The notes under the pieces were generated by a model that saw only the letters and a program-made list of their open reading frames with translations, was not told the origin of the DNA and searched no databases. From the NCBI GenBank assembly GCA_030434875.1, contig JAUISW010000001.1, positions 1,995,501 through 2,059,500 of the forward strand: DNA of 64,000 nt, written 5' to 3'. Source of the stretch: Lachnospiraceae bacterium C1.1. Lineage in GTDB: Bacteria; Bacillota; Clostridia; Lachnospirales; Lachnospiraceae. A program made the position numbers and the translations under genes. Below are positions 9,200-17,113 of this stretch, one piece after another (positions within the stretch are counted from its first letter, which is position 1; each line of letters opens with the position of its first letter).

Positions 9200-9916
9200 C
9201 TATACCTCATCATTAATTTCAAATAATCTTGAAACTCTTTTATAATTACTTTGATTTAATATATTCCAGTCCATCAGGTTATCCAGTTTTTTTGTTGTAA
9301 TGATCATTTCATCTCTTTCGATATAGTCAATGAGTCCCTGACTTTCAAGAAATTTCAATATGTTATATAGAAAGCCTTCTTTAGTTGTCTTTTTTCTACT
9401 CCCGTTTTCATCTGATTTAAGCGATTCATAAGCTTCCATCATAGAAAAAAATGCAATTTCTTTTCTTTCCTGTTCATCCTCATCATATCTTTCGCATCCT
9501 TCCCTGAGTCGTTCTGAAATTATGTTTTGAAATTCCCCAAGTCTTATATAATGTCTTACTCTGCTGCTCGCCCCTCTTCCATCATAAAATTCCATCAGTA
9601 AAACAAGTATAACAAACTGTGATAAAAAATAGTCCTTATCTGTTGCCTGTGACTTGCATAGTTTCTGTTTGAGTTCTGTCTTTGAAAAACCCAGATAAAT
9701 ATTATCTTCTTTTGGAATGAGGTAAATTACATTTCCATATCTTTCGATCAGGCTGTCAGCTGCTTCTCCCTGACTTTTCACAAGGTTCTGTATTCGTTCG
9801 TTTTCCAGATATGAATTATATAATAAAGGTTCTCTCTCTTCTTCAAGAGAATGATTTTTTAACAGAGAATAAAATATTTCCTGACTTATCCTGATTTCTT
9901 CGTATTCATATGCCAT
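9200..9916 (-). CDS. jetB: Wadjet JetB-like subunit (small kleisin partner, winged-helix type)
   Basis: A 238-residue acidic protein between the JetA and JetC genes. Its position, size and helical make-up fit JetB, the MukE/KITE-like subunit that dimerises and binds the JetA kleisin. The C-terminal part (FLYNILKFLESQGLIDYIE, then DEMIITTKKLDNLMDW) reads as a winged-helix unit. The family appears to correspond to DUF6063-type proteins, but I could not search. The ribosome site AAGAGG precedes the ATG. The gap to jetA (about 206 bp) is unusually wide for this operon and holds a structured repeat. Identification is mainly from context. Confidence 0.72.
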   Translation of the reverse strand: MAYEYEEIRISQEIFYSLLKNHSLEEEREPLLYNSYLENERIQNLVKSQGEAADSLIERYGNVIYLIPKEDNIYLGFSKTELKQKLCKSQATDKDYFLSQFVILVLLMEFYDGRGASSRVRHYIRLGEFQNIISERLREGCERYDEDEQERKEIAFFSMMEAYESLKSDENGSRKKTTKEGFLYNILKFLESQGLIDYIERDEMIITTKKLDNLMDWNILNQSNYKRVSRLFEINDEV

Positions 9917-9987
9917 TTATTTGAACCTCTTATTAATCAATGTCACTCATTAAAATTTTTTGCTGCACATACATAAGTCCTACGCAT

Positions 9988-10172
9988 GGCTACGCGCTAT
10001 GCGCCACAGTGTCTGAAAGTGAATTGCTCCGCAGCTTTGCTGCTACCGCAATTCTCACCCTGTATTCGCGTTCCGGCTTATCAGCCTTCACGCTCATACA
10101 GGGCAGGTTTCCACGTATCCAATCAGAATCGCACGCTAGCGTGCATTCTGTTGGCTACGGGAAACACTTTCA
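9988..10172. repeat. Cloverleaf-like structured element at the jetA/jetB junction
   Basis: Outer arms TGAAAGTG (10014-10021) and CACTTTCA (10165-10172) enclose three stem-loops. The first is GAATTGC/GCAATTC (10021-10027/10048-10054) with inner GCAGC/GCTGC. The second is CCCTGTAT/ATACAGGG (10058-10065/10096-10103). The third is a long stem, 10107-10165, built from GTTTCC/GGAAAC, CCAA/TTGG, CAGAAT/ATTCTG and the palindrome GCACGCTAGCGTGC. A further GCGC-TAT-GCGC hairpin lies at 9994-10004. The third stem supplies the last codons and stop of jetA. It could be a palindromic mobile repeat or an RNA structure setting subunit stoichiometry. Confidence 0.75.
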
Positions 10173-11772
10173 AAGTAAATTTGATATTTGAACATCTTAT
10201 ATTTAACTGATTTCCAGCTGAATCTTTCACATTTTCAAACACGATCATTTCGTCTCCGGCTTTATCTATAAAAATTTCCTTTATCTTATGATCGATATCC
10301 ATTTTCTCCAGGATTTCTAAAATCATATAGTTTAGCTCAAAAATCTCTGCACTGCTATGAATAACATTCTTTCGCTCCTCCTGTAATGCCCTTATATCTA
10401 TATGCCTGGCTCTGATCAATTCAACCATAATTTCCTTAAATATTTCAATATTTGGAATAAGACGTTTTTTTGCCTTTTCTGACTGATCTGTAATTGCCTT
10501 TATCTCCATTAAGTCAACAAAATCATCATTTACAAGCTTTTCTATTATAAATGAGAGTGATTCCTCATACAGTTTTTTCTTTTCGTTACGGATACGTTCC
10601 TGCTCCGCCTTCCATTCTTCTTCATCAAAGTCTATATCTTCTGTAATTTTATCTTCATTTTTACGCCTTAGTATTTTATGCGGCTTAAATGAATAGGATG
10701 CATTGTATATTTTATCAAGGTCTCTTCGTAAAAGAGGAGCAAATAAAGTTTCTAGATTTCCAAGTGCTTCCGGATATTCCAATATCTTATCATAAACATC
10801 TGTACGTAATGAAAATCTCTTTATCAAAGCAACCTGTGACAGGCTTTCGAGTTCTTTGGTATACAGTTCCTTTAAATCCATATGTCTGCTTAATATTTTT
10901 TGATGTTCTTCAATGACCATACCAAGATACTCGCCGATGGTTCTTAAATTTTTTAGTTTTTCTGTATCTTCCTCTGAAAGTTCCGCCAGTCTGATTTCAT
11001 TTTCTTCATATTCTTCAATTCTCTGCTTTATAAGATCCTTATATTTTTGAAATTTCCCCTTTGTTTCCTCAATCGTTGCCAGATTCTCTTCTAATGTAGT
11101 CCTATATTCATCTACAGAATATTCCAACGCATTTTTTCTTATCCTGTACATATCATTTTGAATTTTCTGATACTGCATCCTGATCGTTTGGAATATTGTT
11201 TTAATATTATCCACAGCTTTATCGTAACTTTGTTTTTCAAGATGCATCTTAAAAATCATTTCCTGTATAGGAATCTGAAGATTTTTCTCAACTTCAAATG
11301 TGGAAAGCAAGAGCGCATATCCATCATCTGTAAGCATGTAGGAAGTTCGTCTGACATTAAATTCATTATAAAAAGGTTTATTTCCAACATACCTTATATG
11401 TATTGTTTTATACTCAGACTCTTTATAATCATATCCCGCAAAAGTCATCTGACGTCCCTCATTTGACAGGATCACATTAACAATAAAATCGGTCAGTTGT
11501 ATACAGTCTTCGTATTTTAGGGGTTTTTTGTAGTAACTGTTATTTATATCATCTACAAAAGACGAAATATCGTCGATTGTGCAGTCATCTTCTATCAATG
11601 ATCGTTCCATTATAAACAGCAGAACAGAAAATACAATATTTATTCTCTCTTCATCTGTCTCAAAACCAAAATCATTCCAACTGGTTTTTGATATAATGTT
11701 TCGAATAAGAATAGCGTACAGACCAACACTTTTCATTCGTTTTGTGAAGTGATTTAAGAAATCATACTGCAT
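10123..11772 (-). CDS. jetA: Wadjet JetA, kleisin-like subunit
   Basis: A 549-residue protein matching the JetA/DUF5716-type family that bridges JetC heads with JetB in the Wadjet complex. The N-terminal third is mixed fold with a winged-helix-like segment ending in TSYMLTDDGYALLLSTFEVE. The middle (about 185-310) is charged coiled coil. The C-terminal part is helical and ends with a small domain. The last 14 residues (VFPVANRMHASVRF) are encoded by the palindromic element described at 9988-10172, so the native C-terminus seems to have been altered or extended. It is the second gene of the operon after jetD; the gap holds another palindrome. Confidence 0.8.
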   Translation of the reverse strand: MQYDFLNHFTKRMKSVGLYAILIRNIISKTSWNDFGFETDEERINIVFSVLLFIMERSLIEDDCTIDDISSFVDDINNSYYKKPLKYEDCIQLTDFIVNVILSNEGRQMTFAGYDYKESEYKTIHIRYVGNKPFYNEFNVRRTSYMLTDDGYALLLSTFEVEKNLQIPIQEMIFKMHLEKQSYDKAVDNIKTIFQTIRMQYQKIQNDMYRIRKNALEYSVDEYRTTLEENLATIEETKGKFQKYKDLIKQRIEEYEENEIRLAELSEEDTEKLKNLRTIGEYLGMVIEEHQKILSRHMDLKELYTKELESLSQVALIKRFSLRTDVYDKILEYPEALGNLETLFAPLLRRDLDKIYNASYSFKPHKILRRKNEDKITEDIDFDEEEWKAEQERIRNEKKKLYEESLSFIIEKLVNDDFVDLMEIKAITDQSEKAKKRLIPNIEIFKEIMVELIRARHIDIRALQEERKNVIHSSAEIFELNYMILEILEKMDIDHKIKEIFIDKAGDEMIVFENVKDSAGNQLNIRCSNIKFTLKVFPVANRMHASVRF

Positions 11773-11803
11773 AGTTTATCCTTAATCTGATATTGTTCAC
11801 CAG

Positions 11804-11890
11804 CCAATGTCATTAAGTTAAGCGTTGAAATCAATTTTTGATTGCATTTAAAGGACAATTTATGCAGCAAAATCAACTTAATGACATTGG
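11804..11890. repeat. Palindromic element between jetD and jetA
   Basis: Perfect 16-bp arms CCAATGTCATTAAGTT (11804-11819) and AACTTAATGACATTGG (11875-11890) enclose a 55-nt loop; a TTCACCAGC direct repeat lies outside each arm. The arm core CAATGTCATT recurs in the palindrome at 15961-16006, and TGACATTG occurs just upstream of jetB. This points to a dispersed family of palindromic repeats. Confidence 0.75.
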
Positions 11891-11987
11891 TTCACCAGCA
11901 AGATCATATATTTAATCCGATTTTCATCTCTAAAACATAAATGAATCCGTGTGTAAACACTCACCCGTTTATGCTTTGAGACTGGAC

Positions 11988-13004
11988 TTATCGGGTATAA
12001 TCCAAAATCGAAAGTTTTTCCTGAGGAATATACCTGCCACTTTCAAGTATATCCAGCATTCTGCTTTTTTGATCAAAATCAAAATATTTCCAGAATTCAT
12101 TTCCAATGTTCTTATTCTGTAAATCTTTTGTCTGTGGCAGCAACGCTTTGTCATAATCTTTTATTAATTCTTCATAAGCCGCCCTGAATGGTTCAATATT
12201 TATTATCCCCTTCATTCGCTCCCTAAGACTCTCGAATATAATTATACCCTCATAATCAAGATCACCAAAATAAAAAAAATTGTTTCTCTTATCTTTCAAA
12301 TAATCCTCAGCGAAAAGTTCAAACCCTGAAAAAACACTTGAAACCTTTTTACCCGAACCATATATCAACGTTGAAAAATCTGTTCCCAGTATATTATTTT
12401 CACCCGACATCATTTTCATTCGAATACTATAAAAAGGATCAAGATTTTCTAATATAAGAATATTTTGAGGTGTTTCCTTACTATATGAATAATATGCCAA
12501 CGGCTCCATTGTATGATATACTTTTAAATCCTCTTTTTTAAGTCCGCAATGTTTTAGTAATAGAGCCGCTGAAACATCATGTCCGTTTACATTATGGGTC
12601 TTTCCTGAAAGGAATTTTTCCAAATGCCAGATAGCATAACTTCGTTCATTTTCAGATATCATAACGTTCAAGTCTGCTTTATTCCTGGTGAAATAATCAC
12701 TTAAAGCTATAACAAAATCCCTTTCATATTCATATACTGCAGGATAACTCAGGTAATATTCCGGATTTATATTTGGATGAAGGCTATACTGAAGCTCTGA
12801 GATCAAATATGAATAATCAGAATCACTTTCTAATAACCAGAAATATTTATACATTGCCGGTCTTTTCCCATTCGTTCCTGAGTTTTTTATGGGTGAAACT
12901 TTCTTATCATTTATCAGTTGTATTACATATTCATACTCCTCTCTGTAATCCTTAAATATCCTGTTCTGAAGCAGTTCTTCGTAAGAAATTTTATGTTTTT
13001 TCAT
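11988..13004 (-). CDS. jetD: Wadjet JetD, Toprim-type nuclease subunit
   Basis: A 338-residue protein with the JetD C-terminal Toprim-like fold, the part that cleaves plasmid DNA once JetABC has stalled. The conserved glutamate strand is ILILENLDPF (about residues 190-200). The metal-binding FYFGDLDYEGIIIF (about 240-253) supplies DxD and the following glutamate. The N-terminal half is an all-alpha/beta arm domain involved in dimer assembly in this family. It is the first gene of the minus-strand operon, giving order D-A-B-C rather than the A-B-C-D order known from other Wadjet subtypes. The ATG at 13002-13004 lies just downstream of a frameshifted gene remnant. Confidence 0.83.
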   Translation of the reverse strand: MKKHKISYEELLQNRIFKDYREEYEYVIQLINDKKVSPIKNSGTNGKRPAMYKYFWLLESDSDYSYLISELQYSLHPNINPEYYLSYPAVYEYERDFVIALSDYFTRNKADLNVMISENERSYAIWHLEKFLSGKTHNVNGHDVSAALLLKHCGLKKEDLKVYHTMEPLAYYSYSKETPQNILILENLDPFYSIRMKMMSGENNILGTDFSTLIYGSGKKVSSVFSGFELFAEDYLKDKRNNFFYFGDLDYEGIIIFESLRERMKGIINIEPFRAAYEELIKDYDKALLPQTKDLQNKNIGNEFWKYFDFDQKSRMLDILESGRYIPQEKLSILDYTR

Positions 13005-13019
13005 CTTCTTTACGCCTGA

Positions 13020-13443
13020 TTAAATGATGTCAGGGTCAAAAGTCATCATCCATGACAAGCTTGCTTGCCAGTGGATGAATGACTTTATGACCCACCCCAA
13101 TATGATTATGAATACAACGAATGATATTGTCAATATTACTTCAAGGAAATCCTCGTGTCTAGGATGATAAACATTACGCACGTCCATCATCCATTTCTTC
13201 ATGCCTTCACCGCCCCACGGATCATATGGACGCAGGCGCACATAATCAGCACTGAATTCCTCAATGCAGCGTTTTGCAAATTCAGGAAGTTCCCTGTAGT
13301 TATCATCCTGGTAGACGGTACGAAAACTTCCACAGGATATATGAATAAGCCTCGCACCAATCTTTGTCGGTCATTCCACTTGTACGACATCTTTGAATCA
13401 CTTCGAACCATTCATCGTCGGACTTAAAAAGAGCTTTGGGCAT
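13020..13443 (-). pseudogene. Frameshifted gene with an IS66-like helix-turn-helix start
   Basis: A good ribosome site (AAGGAG, 5 nt spacing) precedes ATG at 13441-13443. The first frame reads MPKALFKSDDEWFEVIQRC and then SGMTDKDWCEA, which resembles the N-terminal DNA-binding part of small IS66-type transposase subunits, but stops after 46 codons. The expected continuation lies in another frame near 13335-13345 (ISCGSFRTVYQDDNYREL), then reads PYDPWGGEGMKKWMMDV and a hydrophobic stretch (ILTISFVVFIIILGWVI) to a stop at 13020. The simplest reading is one gene broken by an indel, with its 3' end remodelled by a palindrome. The second half is not recognised. Confidence 0.5.
13034..13092. repeat. 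Imperfect palindrome upstream of jetD
   Basis: GGTCAAAAGTCATCATCCA on the left pairs with the complement of TGGATGAATGACTTTATGACC on the right, giving a stem of about 20 bp with two single-base bulges. Its inner part contains AAGCTTGCTT. It overlaps the 3' end of the frameshifted ORF at 13020-13443, so that ORF's last codons probably come from the repeat. Confidence 0.65.
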
Positions 13444-13547
13444 CGAATCTCCTTCCTGAGTGCATTGGAATTGAATTTATCCAATGTATCGACAATATGA
13501 AAGTAAAATTTCTCAACCTGCCAATGCAGCAGATTGGAGATCGACAC

Positions 13548-14847
13548 CATATGCACTAACTTAAACTTGGAATTCAGTTGGTGATGTGTTACAATATACC
13601 CATAATGGAGGTGATGGGTATATGGATTGGGCACCAGGTATAGCTAGTATTATCAGAGAAATGCCGGAAGGCTATGAAGAGGCCTGCTTTGAGACTGGCG
13701 CTATAGTACGTAAAAGGGATATTAAGAACCCGGATGATCTTATGATGCTAGACTTGTTCCATCTTATGACGGGATGCTCTCTTGTGGAAATAAGTACAAT
13801 ATCAACTTTGGCCGAAATTGGCGATATCAGTGATGTCGCTTTTATGAAACGTTTTAAGAATTGCAACGAATGGTTCAAATGGATAATAGATAAAGTGGTA
13901 TCAGAGGGTCTTATATCATATGATCTGCCTAATTCTATTGCAGGGTTTCGGGTTTTAGCCATAGATGCTTCAGATGTAGTTGAGAAAGGAAGGTCTGCAA
14001 GAACATACAGACTGCACTTTGCACTTGATATCAAGAAAATGCATGCAGCTTTGTACAATATAACGACGAATAAAGTAGGCGAAAAGCTTTCGAACTTTTC
14101 TCTGAGCGAAGGTGATTTGGTGCTTGCAGACCGTGCTTATGGAACGGCAAACAGCATTCTCCACTGCAATAAGTGCAATGCAGATTATATTCTGCGTTTG
14201 CGTGCAAATGGCTTAAGTTTGTGCGATGAAAACGGAAATAAGATTAATCTCTATGAACATATGGCTGATATGGAGACTGGGGATTATCATTGTTTTGCAA
14301 AAACGAAAGATAACGGTTTATTGCCTATAAGGATCTGTTTCAGTAAGAAGGATCCTGATGCTCTAAAAAAGACGCAAAAGAGGCTACATAAAAGAGAAAC
14401 AAAACGACAATTTGTTATATCTGATGAAACAAAAGCATTTAATGAATACATAGTGGTAATAACCTCTCTTCCGGATTCTGTAACTACAACTGAGGTTCTG
14501 GATGCCTACCGATATCGGTGGCAGGTTGAATTATATTTTAAGCGTTTGAAAAGCATATTGAATTATGGAGAGCTACCAAAGAAAACCGAAGAAAGCATTT
14601 TTGCATGGTTAAACGGAAAGCTGATGATTGCGCTGCTGATGGAGAAAATAATAGGCAGGGTTTCTTTTTCCCCTACAGAAGAATCATTCGAGGAGTATTT
14701 GGAGAGAGACGAAGTTTATGAAGCTCTTGCTGATGTACAGTAATGAGCCATTAGGCGTGGTCTGGGAAGATGCATCGAACAGGTTAGGGGTGGAGAAACG
14801 CGTAAAGCGGCGCATGCAGATGCTTTCATCTTAAGTTAGTGCATATG
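13548..14847 (+). mobile_element. Intact IS4-type insertion sequence, 1300 bp
   Basis: Terminal inverted repeats are 17 bp and identical (CATATGCACTAACTTAA at 13548-13564 and its complement at 14831-14847), starting with CAT as in IS4/IS231-type elements. An 11-bp direct target duplication, GAGATCGACAC, flanks both ends (13537-13547 and 14848-14858). A single transposase gene fills the element. Exact duplication and intact ORF indicate recent movement. Deleting the IS and one duplication rejoins 13536 with 14848; the restored site lies upstream of the broken IS66-like gene. Confidence 0.92.
13622..14743 (+). CDS. IS4-family DDE transposase
   Basis: DDE transposase of the element at 13548-14847. 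The catalytic aspartates are in FRVLAIDASDVVE and GDLVLADRAYG. The IS4-family Y-x2-R-x3-E-x6-K signature is AYRYRWQVELYFKRLKSIL near residue 305 of the long reading frame. The ATG at 13622 is chosen because GGAGG lies 10 nt upstream; the frame remains open to an ATG at 13586. The N-terminal part (about 80-110) is the helical DNA-binding region. No frameshift or stop interrupts it, so the protein should be active. Confidence 0.88.
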   Translation: MDWAPGIASIIREMPEGYEEACFETGAIVRKRDIKNPDDLMMLDLFHLMTGCSLVEISTISTLAEIGDISDVAFMKRFKNCNEWFKWIIDKVVSEGLISYDLPNSIAGFRVLAIDASDVVEKGRSARTYRLHFALDIKKMHAALYNITTNKVGEKLSNFSLSEGDLVLADRAYGTANSILHCNKCNADYILRLRANGLSLCDENGNKINLYEHMADMETGDYHCFAKTKDNGLLPIRICFSKKDPDALKKTQKRLHKRETKRQFVISDETKAFNEYIVVITSLPDSVTTTEVLDAYRYRWQVELYFKRLKSILNYGELPKKTEESIFAWLNGKLMIALLMEKIIGRVSFSPTEESFEEYLERDEVYEALADVQ

Positions 14848-15002
14848 GAGATCGACACCATTATGAAGGAAAATCATGAACTTGGAAATCCGGGAGCATA
14901 CATTACGCTTACATCTTTTTGAGGTCTAAAACTCAACCGAAAACGTAACATTAAATATGATATGATCTCGGTATCACTTGATGAAATACGAGGAAAAATA
15001 AG

Positions 15003-15938
15003 ATGGATAATGATTTTAAATTCGAATTGGTTATTGATACGATAGATAAATATGTATACCTGAAAAAGAACGTTTCAGAAATATTATTTCTGCTTGAGGA
15101 AGAATTTAACTATTCTATTGAACGACTTGACACACTCTTCATATCCAAATACAAAACGACTCTTATAAGCTATATTAAGCGCAAAAGACTTTTGTGTGCA
15201 TATGAGTATTGGGTTAATAATGGATGTTTTCCACTAACAGAAAGGATCAGCGTATTTAACATAAAACAATTCAAGTCAAAATTCAACCGTTCCTTTGGAT
15301 GCTCACCAGAGAACGCTAAAAAAGAAAATTACGACTTGACATATTTGATGCCTAATAGTGCACTATTCAATCAGCTTAACAGCTATAATTTTATAAGTAA
15401 TTTTCATATTACTACCAACAATGTAAAACTAAAATTTGAGCCGGTGCAATGTCTGATAACAGCGTTACAAATGAATATTTATCAGATTCCCAAAAAATCA
15501 TGGGATTCTATCAGGAATTCGAAGATGGATATTGAAGAAATAAAATTAGCTATATTAACTTCTTCCTACATCCTAAGATCACAAAAAAATCCTGTTAAAA
15601 TTCCATCAGAAGAATTACTTCTTTTGGATTATTATAATATTTATTCTCCGGAAGTAATCGATAATGTCATCAATTTCTACCCTAACACACTCGATGCTCT
15701 ACATGAAGTATTCGAAAAAGAAATTAACCTTATACTTCCTTATTTAGGTATTAATTCGAATATATATATCCCAAACGACAACTTCCTCAGTAGCTTTATA
15801 GCCTGGAGATTATTCGATTCAAAATCGACTATCCCGAACATAGATGATTTTTCCAAATACTGTAACAAGGACACCAATGAAACCATACAACAACTATGGT
15901 ATAAGTGCAAAATTGGTTTATTACGCTATTGCGGATGA
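15003..15938 (+). CDS. AraC-type helix-turn-helix protein of unknown role
   Basis: A 311-residue protein with a domain resembling the AraC/XylS DNA-binding fold at its N-terminus. YIKRKRLLCAYEYW corresponds to the recognition region and FNIKQFKSKFNRSFGCSPEN to the second helix-turn-helix (typical form: F-x-R-x-F-K-x-x-x-G-x-S-P). AraC regulators usually carry this domain at the C-terminus, so the order is reversed. The remaining 200 residues are helical and not recognised. GAGGAAAAATAAG precedes the ATG. It stands alone between the IS and the duplicated uxs fragment, so its targets cannot be inferred. Confidence 0.55.
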   Translation: MDNDFKFELVIDTIDKYVYLKKNVSEILFLLEEEFNYSIERLDTLFISKYKTTLISYIKRKRLLCAYEYWVNNGCFPLTERISVFNIKQFKSKFNRSFGCSPENAKKENYDLTYLMPNSALFNQLNSYNFISNFHITTNNVKLKFEPVQCLITALQMNIYQIPKKSWDSIRNSKMDIEEIKLAILTSSYILRSQKNPVKIPSEELLLLDYYNIYSPEVIDNVINFYPNTLDALHEVFEKEINLILPYLGINSNIYIPNDNFLSSFIAWRLFDSKSTIPNIDDFSKYCNKDTNETIQQLWYKCKIGLLRYCG

Positions 15939-15960
15939 AACCAGGGGTTACTGTTCACTC

Positions 15961-16006
15961 GCAATGTCATTTAAGTGTTTTCATATACGTAATTAAATGA
16001 CATTGC
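15961..16006. repeat. Second copy of the CAATGTCATT palindrome
   Basis: Arms GCAATGTCATTTAA (15961-15974) and TTAAATGACATTGC (15993-16006) are perfect over 14 bp with an 18-nt loop. The arm core matches that of the jetD/jetA palindrome (11804-11890). It lies just downstream of the AraC-like gene and next to the uxs fragment. Confidence 0.7.
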
Positions 16007-16018
16007 TTCTGAACTGCA

Positions 16019-16150
16019 TCACACCACCGTCTTGAAATACTCAATCGTCTTCTTAAGCCCTTCGTCCAAAGCTATGGTTGGTTCCCAGCCCAGCTCTTTC
16101 TTCGCCAATTCTATTACCGGCTTACGCTGTGTAGGATCATCAGCAGTAAG
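16019..16150 (-). pseudogene. Duplicated 3' end of the UDP-xylose synthase gene
   Basis: About 107 bp here (roughly 16035-16144) match the last part of the intact uxs gene at 18820-18945 with one mismatch, at an offset of 2801 bp. It includes the stop codon and the residues for [10 protein letters not shown] and [11 protein letters not shown]. No start or upstream coding sequence remains. Together with the intact copy it forms direct repeats bounding a 2.8-kb accessory segment. Confidence 0.88.
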
Positions 16151-16179
16151 TGGCTGATGAACAAATACTCAGCCTAACC

Positions 16180-16690
16180 TCACGTCTCAAAATCTATATC
16201 TCCAGAACCAGTAAATTCAACACTCTCTAATCCCCATAACTTCCATTTAGCCTCTGATTCGTATTTCCCTTCGCCCACAAACTCTTCCCATAATGGCTCA
16301 CAGTAATCATCGGCATCACAATACTCCCTCATATCATTATCCAGATCGTCATAAATCTGTTTAACAAGAATTCCATATATATCATCATCTGACAAAAACG
16401 GATTTTTCTTAAGCTCAGAAGCCAGATGGACATAGAATTTCTTTTTATCCTTGACAGAAAAAGTAAGCCTCGCATCCTATCCATCTCGCTTCCTTCCATG
16501 ATTTCTTGTTCTCATCATTGAAAAGCTCAAGATACATAGGTGCTATGTCTTTAGCGGCTTTCTTATTAAGACAATGCTCAGACTGGATATGACTGACTAT
16601 TTCATCAGCTGAAGAACCCTTCCAGACTATCTCATGTGTTTTGACATATGAGTGATAAGTACAAGTACGGCTTCCTTTGGACCTATACAA
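16180..16690 (-). pseudogene. Frameshifted hypothetical gene downstream of the RelB-type antitoxin
   Basis: Two overlapping open segments read as one protein if a single base is removed near 16476-16482. The upstream frame runs to NKKSWKEARWI, and the downstream frame continues DARLTFSVKDKKKFYVHLA and then LSDDDIYGILVKQIYDDL to a stop at 16180. The N-terminus is also unclear: another frame upstream of 16640 (YEDMVNTVKGNHCIGPKEAV) could belong to the same gene, implying a second indel. The product is acidic and not recognised. Its position, about 70 bp after a RelB-like antitoxin in the same direction, is where a toxin would normally lie, but the sequence does not resemble RelE. Confidence 0.5.
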
Positions 16691-16762
16691 TGGTTACCCT
16701 TGACTGTATTAACCATATCTTCATAAACAATAAAAAGATACTCAGAAAGCTTTTCAAAGCAG

Positions 16763-16996
16763 TTATTCCATCATCTCCATAGCAAGATCTGTTGCAAATT
16801 CAGTGGCTTCCTTCTCTGTCTCAAAAGGTTCTACCTTCATCCTGCGGCTCTGAACCGGATATGGAAAGCCATGGTAATCATTAAAAGCATATATGAACAT
16901 ACGTAAAGCATCAGCCGTCGTAGTTCCTATGTTTGCTGCTGTTTCCTGAAATAAATCATATTCTTTATCTTCTACCCTTGTGACCGCCTGCTTCAT
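16763..16996 (-). CDS. RelB/DinJ-family antitoxin
   Basis: A 77-residue protein with a ribbon-helix-helix start and DinJ-type pattern: AVTRVEDKEYDLFQETAANI, then GTTTADALRMFIYAF and the GFPYPV motif typical of RelB/DinJ antitoxins. The C-terminal tail is the flexible toxin-binding part. The ATG at 16994-16996 is preferred over an in-frame TTG two codons upstream because AGGAGGTG ends 7 nt before it. No intact RelE/YafQ-like toxin gene follows; the next frame is broken. The promoter carries an overlapping palindrome, suggesting autorepression. Confidence 0.82.
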   Translation of the reverse strand: MKQAVTRVEDKEYDLFQETAANIGTTTADALRMFIYAFNDYHGFPYPVQSRRMKVEPFETEKEATEFATDLAMEMME

Positions 16997-17015
16997 AAAC
17001 AATCACCTCCTGTTA

Positions 17016-17049
17016 GCAAAATGATAGCATTTTGCCACTCTGATGTCAA
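17016..17049 (-). promoter_or_regulatory. Antitoxin promoter with overlapping operator palindrome
   Basis: Reading on the minus strand: -35 TTGACA (17044-17049), 17-bp spacer, -10 TATCAT (17021-17026), then the AGGAGGTG ribosome site. A perfect 8-bp inverted repeat, GCAAAATG-ATAG-CATTTTGC (17016-17035), covers the -10. This is the layout expected for autorepression by a ribbon-helix-helix antitoxin. Confidence 0.75.
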
Positions 17050-17113
17050 GATTAAAGCCTTCTCTCCACCACAGGAAACACCGGCTCATCCCGATTCTTA
17101 ACTTACTAAGAAA

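Noticed and set aside
13398..13634. Minus-strand frame spanning the left end of the IS
   Set aside because: It crosses the IS boundary and its target duplication, so it is a chance fusion; no ribosome site or family.
16763..16996. Naming the downstream frame a RelE toxin
   Set aside because: The joined protein lacks RelE-like features and is longer and more acidic than RelE toxins.
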